From an uncultured Enterorhabdus sp. (GTDB taxonomy: Bacteria; Actinomycetota; Coriobacteriia; Coriobacteriales; Eggerthellaceae): 32,898 nucleotides of DNA. The notes under the pieces are model-generated. The model saw only the letters and a program-made list of their open reading frames with translations, was not told where the DNA came from and made no database searches. Positions within the stretch are counted from its first letter, which is position 1. Every line of letters starts with the position of its first letter. Both the position numbers and the translations under genes were made by a program. Of this stretch, positions 1 to 7,576 are shown in pieces. The stretch lies in NCBI GenBank assembly GCA_947573925.1, contig CANPHS010000012.1, positions 1 to 32,898 on the forward strand, written 5' to 3'.

Positions 1-58
1 CGAGGGCGGCCATGCCGGCACCCGCACTGATGCACTGTCGACGGGTGAACTTTCCCAT
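1..58 (-). CDS. N-terminus of a Tat-exported protein (partial, probable reductase)
   Basis: Only the first 19 codons lie in the window; the gene runs off the left edge. Reading the minus strand, an ATG at 58-56 follows a GGGAG ribosome site, and the peptide begins MGKFTRRQCISAGAGMAAL. The twin arginines at residues 6-7, followed by a small-residue hydrophobic run, make a Tat signal peptide, so the product is probably exported folded with a cofactor. In Eggerthellaceae such leaders are common on FAD-dependent fumarate-reductase-like enzymes and molybdopterin oxidoreductases; which one this is cannot be seen. It is divergent from the membrane LuxR regulator that starts at 315, the same arrangement as the flavoprotein/LuxR pair at 18034-21641. 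That arrangement suggests the regulator controls it. Confidence 0.7.
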   Translation of the reverse strand, partial: MGKFTRRQCISAGAGMAAL

Positions 59-314
59 TTCCACTCCCTTACTTTTCGGCTTAGAACTCTTATGGGTTTG
101 GTGAGGCGACCGAGAGAGCCGTGCTCAAGGTTGCGACGCCACTGTACCGGGCCCGCGCCGGTTAGCGTGAGAGGTAACCGGGGGTATTCGGGGGTGGAAC
201 TTGCTGACCCGGGCCGCTAACCCACCCGACTAACCCGGTGGGGGGTTAGCGATTTGTTACTGGTGCTTCCGGGTTATTTGTGGTTTGATAGGGGCGCGGG
301 ACGAGGAGGAACGG
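59..314. promoter_or_regulatory. Divergent intergenic region with repeated GGTTA/TAACC motifs
   Basis: This 256-base stretch separates the Tat-protein start from the LuxR start. The pentamer GGTTA or its complement TAACC occurs six times in about 117 bases: GGTTA at 160-164, 244-248 and 272-276, and TAACC at 175-179, 218-222 and 231-235. Three copies extend to GGTTAGCG or CGCTAACC. CGCTAACCC at 215-223 and GGGTTAGCG at 243-251 form a 9-base inverted repeat. The likely reading is a set of operator half-sites for the adjacent LuxR protein. No convincing -35/-10 pair was found. Confidence 0.5.
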
Positions 315-1760
315 ATGAATCGCTTGAAGCAGATGGCCGGGGCGCTGCGCACCGGATGCGCCAACCAATTTCAAACCGTGGGGGACGTGGGCCTGTTCCT
401 CGGGCTCGCCTGCAACCTGGCCTTCGTGGGCCAGGTGTACTTCTGGCCGGTCATGTGGCACACCTCGGCGCTGCTGCTCTCCTACACCGACGTCACCTAC
501 GTGGCCGAGATGCTGTGCGCCTCGGCCCTCTTCGTGCACCTGCGCCGCGGCAGCGCGGGCCCGAGCCCCCGCCTTCTGTGGGTCATGGCCGCCCTCGTCC
601 AGGGCACGCTCGTGCTCTACTGCGTTATGTTCAAGCTGAACATACCCGTGCCCGACGCCATGAACTGGGCCTGCGGCGCCGCCTTCGGCGTGTACGTGCC
701 CCTGGTCATGCTCACCTGGCTGCGCGTGCACGCCCGGCTGCGCACGACGGCCGTGGTGTGGAACGTCATGCTGGCGGCGGCCTTCGGCTCGTTCATCATC
801 TGGGTGTTCACGGGCCTGGAGGGCGTGAAGGTGTGCACGTGCATGGGGGTCATACTGCTCGTGGCCACCCTGGTGCTGACGCGGCGGATGCGGGCCCTGA
901 ATGCGGGGGAACCCGCGGCCGCGCCGGCGGGTGGGACCGGCGGAGCCCCGACGACCGCGGCCTTCCGCTACCCCTCCTCGGCGGTGTTCCTGTTCAGCCT
1001 CGCCTTCATCCTGGCCGTCTCCTTCGCCAGCGCGGGAGGGGAGGGGGCCTCCTTCTCGGCCGGGGCGTTTCTGGCGCCGCTGCTGTTCATCTGCGTGCTC
1101 GTGCTGCTGGTGAACGTGGAGGACTTCCCGCTCACGAACATCGCCGTGCCCGCCATCGTGACCGCCATCATCGCCGCGGCCTCCTTCCGGGTGGACCCGG
1201 CCCTGTCCTTCGATCTGGCGGCCCTGGGCATGTTCCTGTTTTTGGCCTACGCCGTCGTGCTTCTGTGCGCCTCCTCCCAGGGGGACGACCGGGGCACGTC
1301 CCTGGCGTTTTTGAAGCTGATGATCGCCTTCTCGGCGGGGTGCATCGCGGGGCGTGTCGCCATGGCCGCCTGCTCCCTGGCGGACGGCCTGTCCCCCGAC
1401 GTGTTCGTGATCGTGTCGGTGCTCGCGGCCAACGCGGCCATGATCATCCTCGTGCGCCGCGGCATGACGGTGCGCCGGGCCGAGGAGCTCTTCGGGGCCG
1501 AGGCGGCCGAGGAGGATTTGCCGGCGGCCCAGCGCACCGCCCTGGACGAGATCGCCCGCGCCCGCAACCTGGGGGAGCGCGAGAAGGAGGTGCTCGCCCT
1601 GCTTCTGGAGCGCAAGTCGGCCAGCGAGATCGCCCGGGCCCTCGTCATCGCCAACGGCACGGCGAAGTCCCACATCCGCCACGTCTACAAGAAGCTCGAC
1701 GTCCACAGCCGTGCCGAGCTGTTCGCCATGTTCGGCATGGGGGATGACGACGGGCGGTGA
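315..1760 (+). CDS. Membrane-anchored LuxR-family transcriptional regulator
   Basis: A 481-residue one-component regulator. Residues about 20-390 are mostly hydrophobic and hold roughly ten to twelve membrane helices, interrupted by a polar Gly/Ala/Pro-rich loop near residues 200-220. The last 63 residues (from about 419) are a LuxR/GerE helix-turn-helix domain beginning LGEREKEVLALL, with recognition-helix sequence NGTAKSHIRHVYKKL. The start at 315 was chosen because GAGGAGGA lies just upstream at 303-310; an in-frame ATG at 285 has no such site. It probably senses a ligand at or in the membrane and acts on the divergent Tat-protein promoter; this is inferred from position. No receiver domain or kinase partner is present. 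The ligand is unknown. It ends tail to tail with pta. Confidence 0.88.
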   Translation: MNRLKQMAGALRTGCANQFQTVGDVGLFLGLACNLAFVGQVYFWPVMWHTSALLLSYTDVTYVAEMLCASALFVHLRRGSAGPSPRLLWVMAALVQGTLVLYCVMFKLNIPVPDAMNWACGAAFGVYVPLVMLTWLRVHARLRTTAVVWNVMLAAAFGSFIIWVFTGLEGVKVCTCMGVILLVATLVLTRRMRALNAGEPAAAPAGGTGGAPTTAAFRYPSSAVFLFSLAFILAVSFASAGGEGASFSAGAFLAPLLFICVLVLLVNVEDFPLTNIAVPAIVTAIIAAASFRVDPALSFDLAALGMFLFLAYAVVLLCASSQGDDRGTSLAFLKLMIAFSAGCIAGRVAMAACSLADGLSPDVFVIVSVLAANAAMIILVRRGMTVRRAEELFGAEAAEEDLPAAQRTALDEIARARNLGEREKEVLALLLERKSASEIARALVIANGTAKSHIRHVYKKLDVHSRAELFAMFGMGDDDGR

Positions 1761-1792
1761 TCCGCCGCCCCTTCTCCGCCCTGAAACGCAAA

Positions 1793-1816
1793 GCGGCCCC
1801 GCCGAAGCGGGGCCGC
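1793..1816 (-). terminator. Rho-independent terminator of pta
   Basis: A perfect 10-base stem (1793-1802 with 1807-1816). On the minus strand it reads GCGGCCCCGC, loop TTCG, GCGGGGCCGC, then TTTGCGTTT. It lies about 30 bases past the pta stop. A UUCG tetraloop is a stable cap typical of intrinsic terminators. Because the LuxR gene converges on it, the stem may also act in the other direction, though the T-run is on the pta side. Confidence 0.8.
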
Positions 1817-1845
1817 GGGGGAGTCGGAGCCGCTGCGGCGGCTGT

Positions 1846-2832
1846 CTACTTCTGGGCCTGGACGGCGGTGATGGCCACCACGCCCACGATGTCCTCGGCG
1901 GAGCAACCGCGGGACAGGTCGTTCACCGGGGCGGCGATGCCCTGGAGGATGGGGCCGTAGGCCTCGGCCTTCGCCAGGCGCTGCACCAGCTTGTAACCGA
2001 TGTTGCCGGCGTCGATGTCGGGGAAGACGAGCACGTTGGCCCGGCCCGCCACCGGCGAGTCGGGGGCCTTGGCGGCGCCCACCTCGGGGATGATGGCGGC
2101 GTCCAGCTGCAGCTCGCCGTCCACGAGCATCTCGGGTGCCAGCTCCTTCACGAGCGCCGTGGCGCGGACCACCTTGTCGGCGTCGTCGTTCTTCGCGGAG
2201 CCGTAGGAGGAGTGGGAGAGCATGGCCACGGCCGGCTCCTCGTCCATGAGCGAGCGCCAGGCGGCCTCGGCGTTGATGGCGATCTGGGCCAGGCGCTCGG
2301 CGTCGGGCTGCACTTCCAGGCCGCAGTCGGAAAACAGGAAGGTGCCGTCGGCGCCCAGATCGCAGTCGGGCACGTTCATGACGAAGAAGGAGCTCACCAT
2401 CTGCGCCCCGGGGGCGGTCTTCAAGATCTGCAGTGCCGGACGGAGCACGTCGCCGGTGGAATGGCAGGCGCCGGACACCAGGCCGTCCGCCGCGCCCTCC
2501 TTCACCATCATCATGCCGAAGTACAGCTCGTTGTCCATGAGCTCCAAGGCCTGCTCGAAGGTCATGCCCTTCTTGGCCCGCAACTCGGCCAGGCGCTCGG
2601 CGTAGGGCTCGCGCAGCTCGGAGGTGAGCGGGTCCACGATGCGGGCGCCCGTAAGATTGCAGCCGGCCTCGGCGATGGCGTCGGGGTTGCCGAGGACGAC
2701 GACGTCGGCGATGCCGTCGGCGAGGATCTTCTCGGCGGCCTGGAGGGTGCGGATATCGTTGCCCTCGGGCAGCTCGATGGTGTTCTTGTCGGCCTTGGCC
2801 TGGGCGATCTTGGTATCGAGGAATGCGCTCAC
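1846..2832 (-). CDS. pta: Phosphate acetyltransferase
   Basis: A 328-residue enzyme that interconverts acetyl-CoA plus phosphate with acetyl phosphate plus CoA in the cytoplasm. It has the length of the short, single-domain Pta form without the N-terminal P-loop-like domain of the E. coli enzyme. Family signatures include IELPEGNDIRTLQAA near the start, DGLVSGACHSTGDVLRPALQ around residues 140-160, and AILQGIAAPVNDLSRG-like sequence near the C-terminus. The start is a GTG at 2832, preceded by AGAAAGGA. The usual partner ackA is not next to it: the gene stands alone, flanked by a convergent regulator and a divergent glf, and has its own terminator. Acetate kinase is therefore expected elsewhere. 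Confidence 0.95.
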   Translation of the reverse strand: MSAFLDTKIAQAKADKNTIELPEGNDIRTLQAAEKILADGIADVVVLGNPDAIAEAGCNLTGARIVDPLTSELREPYAERLAELRAKKGMTFEQALELMDNELYFGMMMVKEGAADGLVSGACHSTGDVLRPALQILKTAPGAQMVSSFFVMNVPDCDLGADGTFLFSDCGLEVQPDAERLAQIAINAEAAWRSLMDEEPAVAMLSHSSYGSAKNDDADKVVRATALVKELAPEMLVDGELQLDAAIIPEVGAAKAPDSPVAGRANVLVFPDIDAGNIGYKLVQRLAKAEAYGPILQGIAAPVNDLSRGCSAEDIVGVVAITAVQAQK

Positions 2833-3073
2833 GGCGGGGTCCTTTCTCCCGGTGCGGAATGGTTCCGGCCCCTATGATAACCGTCCGCGCCGCCGGCCCT
2901 GCGACGGGGCGCGCGGGCGGGCGGCGTGAGGTTCATATATTCGGTTTGTATGTGAACCTCGCGCCCCGGCGGAGGCGAGCCAGTACAATAGGGACCGCAC
3001 TGTTTTCGGGGCCGGGCCGCCGCCGGCATCGTGCCCCGCCGAATCACCGCCGACAAACCGAGGAGCCTGCCGC
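2833..3073. promoter_or_regulatory. Divergent pta/glf promoter region with a dyad
   Basis: GAGGTTCATAT at 2928-2938 and ATGTGAACCTC at 2950-2960 form an inverted repeat (10 of 11 positions pair, 11-base spacer). This AT-rich patch stands out from its GC-rich surroundings. TACAAT at 2984-2989 is a plausible -10 for glf, with the dyad centred about 50 bases upstream of the expected start, where an activator would sit. On the minus strand TATCAT (2879-2874) could be the -10 of pta. Neither has an obvious -35. Confidence 0.4.
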
Positions 3074-4351
3074 ATGTCCGTGAACTACGCCGATTTCCGC
3101 GCCATCGCCATCACCGACTTCGACGCCGTGGTCGTCGGGTCCGGATTCGCCGGGGCCGTGACGGCCCGGCAGCTGGCCGAGCAGGGCGGCCTGAACGTGC
3201 TCGTCATCGAGAAGCGCCCGCACATCGCTGGCAACGCCTACGACGAGTATGACGCCGCGGGCATCCTCGTGCACCGCTACGGGCCGCACATCTTCCACAC
3301 CAACAGCCGCGAGGCCTACGAGTACCTGGGCCGTTTCACCCGCTGGTCCACCTACCAGCACCGGGTGCTGGCCGACTGGTACGGCACCTACATGCCCGTG
3401 CCCTTCAACAAGAGCTCCATGGAGATCGCCTTCGGCGACGAGAAGGCGGCCCGGCTCATCCAGAAGCTCGTCGACACCTTCGGCGACGAGCGCAAGGTGA
3501 CCATCAACGAGCTGCGGGCCCAGGACGATCCGGAGCTTCTGGAGGTGGCCGACTTCGTCTACGAGAACGTCTTCCTCTACTACACCCAGAAGCAGTGGGG
3601 GCTCACCCCCGAGGAAGTGGACCCGTCGGTGACCGCCCGGGTGCCCGTGTTCATCTCCCGGGACGACCGCTACTTCCAGGACGAGTTCCAGGGCATGCCC
3701 GAGGACGGCTACACGCGCCTGTTCGAGGCCATGCTGGCCCACGAGCGCATCACCGTGTGCCTGGAGACCGAAGCCGAGTCCGTGTTCGAGCTCGTGTTCG
3801 AGAGCGGTGCGGAGGACGCGCCGCTCGAGGCCATCCGCATCAAGGGAGAGGTCTTCGACGGGCCCATCGTGTACACGGGGCCCCTGGACGAGCTCTTCCT
3901 GGCCCGCTTCGGCCGTCTGCCCTACCGCTCCCTCGACTTCGTCTACGAGACCTTCGAGGAGAACTACCACCTGCCCGCGGGCACGGTGAACTTCACGGTG
4001 ACCGAGGACTACACCCGCATCACCGAGTTCAAGTGGCTTACGGAGCAGAAGGGCCCGCGCACCACCATCATGAAGGAGTACCCCCGCGCCTACGAGGACC
4101 CCGCGACCCAGATTCCCTACTACGCTATCATCAACGATGAGAACGCCGCCCGCTACGGGCGCTACCGCCGCCTGACCGACGCCCTGCCGAACTTCTACCC
4201 CCTGGGGCGTCTGGCCGAGTACCGCTACTTCAACATGGACAAGGTGGTGGTGGACGCCCTGGCGGCCGCCGACCGCATCCTGTACGCCCTGGACCATCCG
4301 GACGCCCCCGAGCGCCCCGATGCCGTCACGTCCGCCACGCCCGAGGCCTAA
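3074..4351 (+). CDS. glf: UDP-galactopyranose mutase
   Basis: A 425-residue flavoenzyme that converts UDP-galactopyranose to UDP-galactofuranose, the donor for galactofuranose in cell-wall or capsular glycans. The N-terminal Rossmann motif VVVGSGFAGAVTARQ (about residues 19-33) binds FAD. Further family signatures are GNAYDEYD, HRYGPHIFHTNS, and PVPFNKSS in the substrate region. The C-terminal FYPLGRLAEYRYFNMDKVV matches the usual Glf ending. A GAGGAG lies about 9 bases before the ATG. The protein carries about 12 residues before the FAD fold and a short acidic tail. Thirteen bases separate it from the downstream glycosyltransferase, so the two are probably co-transcribed for surface glycan synthesis. 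Confidence 0.95.
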   Translation: MSVNYADFRAIAITDFDAVVVGSGFAGAVTARQLAEQGGLNVLVIEKRPHIAGNAYDEYDAAGILVHRYGPHIFHTNSREAYEYLGRFTRWSTYQHRVLADWYGTYMPVPFNKSSMEIAFGDEKAARLIQKLVDTFGDERKVTINELRAQDDPELLEVADFVYENVFLYYTQKQWGLTPEEVDPSVTARVPVFISRDDRYFQDEFQGMPEDGYTRLFEAMLAHERITVCLETEAESVFELVFESGAEDAPLEAIRIKGEVFDGPIVYTGPLDELFLARFGRLPYRSLDFVYETFEENYHLPAGTVNFTVTEDYTRITEFKWLTEQKGPRTTIMKEYPRAYEDPATQIPYYAIINDENAARYGRYRRLTDALPNFYPLGRLAEYRYFNMDKVVVDALAAADRILYALDHPDAPERPDAVTSATPEA

Positions 4352-4363
4352 GGAGGCGCCCCC

Positions 4364-5383
4364 GTGAAGACCATCACCTTCGCCGTACCCTGCTACAATT
4401 CCGCCGCCTACATGGACCACTGCGTGGAAACGCTTCTGGCCTGCGGCGACGACATCGAGATCCTGCTGGTGGACGACGGCTCCGCCAAGGACGACACCGC
4501 CGCCATCTGCGACCGCTGGGAAGCGGAGCGCCCGGGCATCGTGCGGGCCATCCACCAGCCGAACAAGGGCCACGGGGGTGCCGTGAACACGGGCCTGGCC
4601 AACGCGGAGGGCTTCTACTTCAAGGTAGTGGACTCCGACGACTGGCTGGACCCGGCGGCCATGTTCCCGCTCATGGAGTACATGCGCGGCCAGGTGGAGG
4701 CGCCCGTGCCCTGCGACATGGTGGTGGCCAACTACGTCTACGAGAAGGTGGACGAGGGCGTGCAGAAGGTCATGGGGTACTCCAACGTGCTGCCCGAGGG
4801 CTACGAGTTCGGCTGGGACGAGGTGGGCACCTTCCTGCCGAGTCAGTACCTGCTCATGCACTCGGTGTACTACCGCACCGACCTGCTGCGGAAGATGAAG
4901 CTGACCCTGCCGGAGCACACCTTCTACGTGGACAACATCTTCGTCTACGAACCCTTGGTGTACGTGCGCACCATGCGCTACTTCAACGTGGACGCCTACC
5001 GCTACTTCATCGGGCGCGAGGACCAGTCGGTGAACGAGAAGGTGATGATGGGCCGCATGGACCAGCAGCTGCGCGTCACCCGCCAAATGATCGACAACGT
5101 GGACCCGCAGGCGGTGCGCAACCGCCATCTGCGCCACTACCTGCGCAACTACCTGTCCATGATGATGTGCATCTGCTCGGTGTTTCTGCGCATGCGCGGC
5201 GGCGAGCAGGACGAGGAGGACTTGAAGGGCATTTGGGCCTACCTGAAGGAGAAGAACCCCTCGCTGTACCGCCGGGTGCGCACCAACGCGCTGAACCTGG
5301 CCACGAACCTGCCCACCGAAGCCGGCGAGAAGATCGGCCTCAAGGGCTACCAAATCGCCCAAAAAATATTCAAATTTAACTAG
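4364..5383 (+). CDS. Family 2 glycosyltransferase
   Basis: A 339-residue inverting glycosyltransferase of the GT-A fold. The nucleotide-binding start is ITFAVPCYNSAAYM (residues 4-17), followed by ILLVDDGSAKDDT and NKGHGGAVNTG. The metal-binding DXD-type motif is VDSDDWLD around residues 89-96. It is cytoplasmic or membrane-associated, with no clear transmembrane helix. The GTG start at 4364 follows AAGGAGG. Placed directly after glf, it may transfer a sugar onto a surface glycan, but donor and acceptor cannot be told from sequence. The last eight codons (QKIFKFN then stop) are AT-rich, unlike the rest of the gene. Confidence 0.88.
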   Translation: MKTITFAVPCYNSAAYMDHCVETLLACGDDIEILLVDDGSAKDDTAAICDRWEAERPGIVRAIHQPNKGHGGAVNTGLANAEGFYFKVVDSDDWLDPAAMFPLMEYMRGQVEAPVPCDMVVANYVYEKVDEGVQKVMGYSNVLPEGYEFGWDEVGTFLPSQYLLMHSVYYRTDLLRKMKLTLPEHTFYVDNIFVYEPLVYVRTMRYFNVDAYRYFIGREDQSVNEKVMMGRMDQQLRVTRQMIDNVDPQAVRNRHLRHYLRNYLSMMMCICSVFLRMRGGEQDEEDLKGIWAYLKEKNPSLYRRVRTNALNLATNLPTEAGEKIGLKGYQIAQKIFKFN

Positions 5384-5395
5384 CGGGGACGACCG

Positions 5396-6223
5396 GTGAA
5401 CCTCGTTCTGGCCATCGATATTCGGAACACGCACACGCGGCTCGGGCTGGCGGCCGACGGGGCGCTGGCGGCCCAATGGTCGCTCGGCACCGACGGGGGC
5501 TGCACGGCCGACGAGGCCGTGGCGGCCGTCTCCACGTTCTTCGACGCCGTGGCCTGCGGCCTTGCGCCCCTGGCGGCCGACAGCGGACTGGTCGCCGACG
5601 ATTTGCCCGTGCGAGCCCCCTTGGCCGACGGGGCCATCATCGCCTCGGTGTTCCCGGCGCTCACCGAGGTGTGGGTGGAGGCGGCTCGCCGGGTGACCGG
5701 CACGCGCCCCCTGACCGTGGGTCCCGGGTTGAAGAGCGGTTTGAAGATGGGTTTCTCCGACCCGGCCTCGGTGGGAGCCGACCGGGTGGCCGAGATGGTG
5801 GCCGCGAAGGAGGCCTGGGGCGCCCCCGTGCTCGTGGTCGACCTGGGCATCTCCACCACCTTCGAGCTGCTGGATCGCGAGGGATCGTTCAAGGGCGGCA
5901 TCATTGCCCCCGGCATGCGCCTGGGGGCCGCGGCCCTGGCCGAGGGAGCCGCCCAGCTGCCGGCCGTGGAGCTGCGGGCCCCCCGTTCGCTTCTGGGCCG
6001 CACCACGGCCGAGGCCATGCAGTCGGGCATAGTCATGGGGGAGGTGGCCCGCATCGACGGGCTCATCGACATGATCTGGCGCGATGCGGGCTACGACACG
6101 CCCGTGGTGCTCACGGGCCGCGGTGCCGAGGCCGTGGCCGCCCTCATGGCCCACGAGGCGGCCGTGGACCAGGCCCTCGGCCTGCGGGGCCTCGTGCAGC
6201 TGTACGGGATGAACCGGCGCTAG
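5396..6223 (+). CDS. coaX: Type III pantothenate kinase, divergent
   Basis: A 275-residue member of the CoaX family (ASKHA fold), which phosphorylates pantothenate with ATP in the first step of coenzyme A synthesis. Family features seen: VGADRVAEMVAAKEAWG, VVDLGISTTFELLD, FKGGIIAPGMRLGAAALAEGAAQLP and TTAEAMQSGIVMGEVARIDG. The N-terminal phosphate-binding motif, normally DIGNT, reads DIRNT here (residues 8-12), and GTATTF reads GISTTF. The Gly-to-Arg change sits in the ATP phosphate-binding loop, so full activity is uncertain. GTG start 12 bases after the glycosyltransferase stop, with only a weak GGGGA site. A second CoA kinase elsewhere in the genome would fit a changed role. Confidence 0.8.
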   Translation: MNLVLAIDIRNTHTRLGLAADGALAAQWSLGTDGGCTADEAVAAVSTFFDAVACGLAPLAADSGLVADDLPVRAPLADGAIIASVFPALTEVWVEAARRVTGTRPLTVGPGLKSGLKMGFSDPASVGADRVAEMVAAKEAWGAPVLVVDLGISTTFELLDREGSFKGGIIAPGMRLGAAALAEGAAQLPAVELRAPRSLLGRTTAEAMQSGIVMGEVARIDGLIDMIWRDAGYDTPVVLTGRGAEAVAALMAHEAAVDQALGLRGLVQLYGMNRR

Positions 6224-6274
6224 GGGGAATTGCCGCGACCCGGCTCCCCCCGTAGGGCGAGGGGTTCCGTCTTC

Positions 6275-7576
6275 CTACTTGTAGTCCTCCACGTTCTTGG
6301 AGGAGCTTCCCGTGGTGTTGCCGGCGTTCCTCAGCTCGAAGCCGAAGCGCACGGTGTCGTCGCCGAAGCGGTCGCGCAGGGCGTCGGTGGCGGCGAGCAG
6401 GCGCTGGCGCTTGGCCGCGTCCTCGATGAGGGGCTCCCGTTCGGCCGCCGCCGTCGCCGCAGCTTCCTCACCGAAGTCGGTGGCGTCGAAGAGGCTCTCC
6501 TGCACCGGGCCCTCCTCCGCCTCGAAGTGGCTCACGGCCACACCGAGCAGGCGCACCGCCGCCCCGGGGAACCACACGTCGTCCACCAGGGCGTGCACCA
6601 CGGGCGCGAAGGCGATGTCGTCGTCGGTGGGGAAGGGCAGCTGACGCTGGGCCGAGCGGGTGGTGCGGTCGGAGAAGCGCACTTTCAGGGCCACGGTGCG
6701 CCCGGCGAGGCCCTTGCGGCGCAGGCGGCGCCCCACCTTCGCGGCGATGGTGGACAGGGCCGCCTCGATGTCGGCGCGGTCCGTGAGGTCGCGGGCGAAG
6801 GTGACCTCGTTGGAGACCGACTTCACCGTGTCGTCCACCTCCACCGGCGACGCGTCGCGGCCGAGCGCCCGGTCGCGCATCATCTCGCCGTTCTTCCCGA
6901 ACACCCGGCGCAGAAGCGACCCGTCGGCTCGGCCCATGTCGCCCAGGGTGCGGATGCCGTGGGCGACGAGCACCCGCTCGGCCGCCGGGCCCACGCCGCT
7001 CACGGTGCGCACGGGCAAATCCCCCAAGAAGGCCGCCTCGGTGCCGGGCCACACCACGGTGAGCCCCCGGGGCTTGTCGCGATCCGACGCGATCTTCGCC
7101 ACGGACTTGGTGGCCCCCACGCCCACCGAGCAGGTGACGCCCAGGGCGGCCACGCGCTCCTGGATGCGCCGGGCTATGGCCACCGGGTGCTCGGTGTTCA
7201 CGGCGGTGGGGGTGACGTCCATGAAGGCCTCGTCGATGGAGACCTGCTGCACGTGGGGTGTCTCGTCGCGAAGGATGGCCATGATGGCCGCCGACACCTC
7301 GCGGTAGCGGTGGAAGCTGCCCCGGGTCCAGATGGCCTCGGGGCAGAGCTCGCGGGCGAGAGAGGCCGCCATGGCGCTTCTCACCCCGAAGGCCCGGGCC
7401 TCGTAGGAGCAGGTGGACACGACCCCGTGGGCATCGGCGTCGCCGCCCACGATGACGGGCTTGCCGCGCCAGCCGGGGTGATCGAGCTGCTCCACCGAGG
7501 CGAAGAAGGCGTCCAGGTCCACGAGCAGGATGGCCGGGCCCTCCCAGGGGGGAAGGAAGATTTCGCTATCGCTCAC
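6275..7576 (-). CDS. dinB: DNA polymerase IV (Y-family translesion polymerase)
   Basis: A 433-residue Y-family polymerase for error-prone bypass of damaged DNA. The metal-binding site is visible as LLVDLDAFFASVEQ (D20, D22) and SIDEAFMD (D115, E116). The finger motif CSYEARAFGVRS and helix-hairpin-helix VRTVSGVGPAAERVL are also present. A beta-clamp-binding motif QESLF lies at residues 359-363, but about 70 more residues follow, whereas in most homologues the motif is terminal. The GTG start at 7576 lies inside the end of degV (11-base overlap), so translation is probably coupled. No LexA-type box was identified, since the gene has no promoter region of its own. Confidence 0.93.
   Translation of the reverse strand: MSDSEIFLPPWEGPAILLVDLDAFFASVEQLDHPGWRGKPVIVGGDADAHGVVSTCSYEARAFGVRSAMAASLARELCPEAIWTRGSFHRYREVSAAIMAILRDETPHVQQVSIDEAFMDVTPTAVNTEHPVAIARRIQERVAALGVTCSVGVGATKSVAKIASDRDKPRGLTVVWPGTEAAFLGDLPVRTVSGVGPAAERVLVAHGIRTLGDMGRADGSLLRRVFGKNGEMMRDRALGRDASPVEVDDTVKSVSNEVTFARDLTDRADIEAALSTIAAKVGRRLRRKGLAGRTVALKVRFSDRTTRSAQRQLPFPTDDDIAFAPVVHALVDDVWFPGAAVRLLGVAVSHFEAEEGPVQESLFDATDFGEEAAATAAAEREPLIEDAAKRQRLLAATDALRDRFGDDTVRFGFELRNAGNTTGSSSKNVEDYK

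Noticed and set aside
3044-6154. A minus-strand open frame of more than 1,000 codons
   Set aside because: It is opposite glf, the glycosyltransferase and coaX, has His/Gly/Val-rich low-complexity translation and matches no family; it is a high-GC shadow.
6224-6274. Terminator between coaX and dinB
   Set aside because: CTCCCC and GGGGTTCC could pair only with mismatches and have no T-run.
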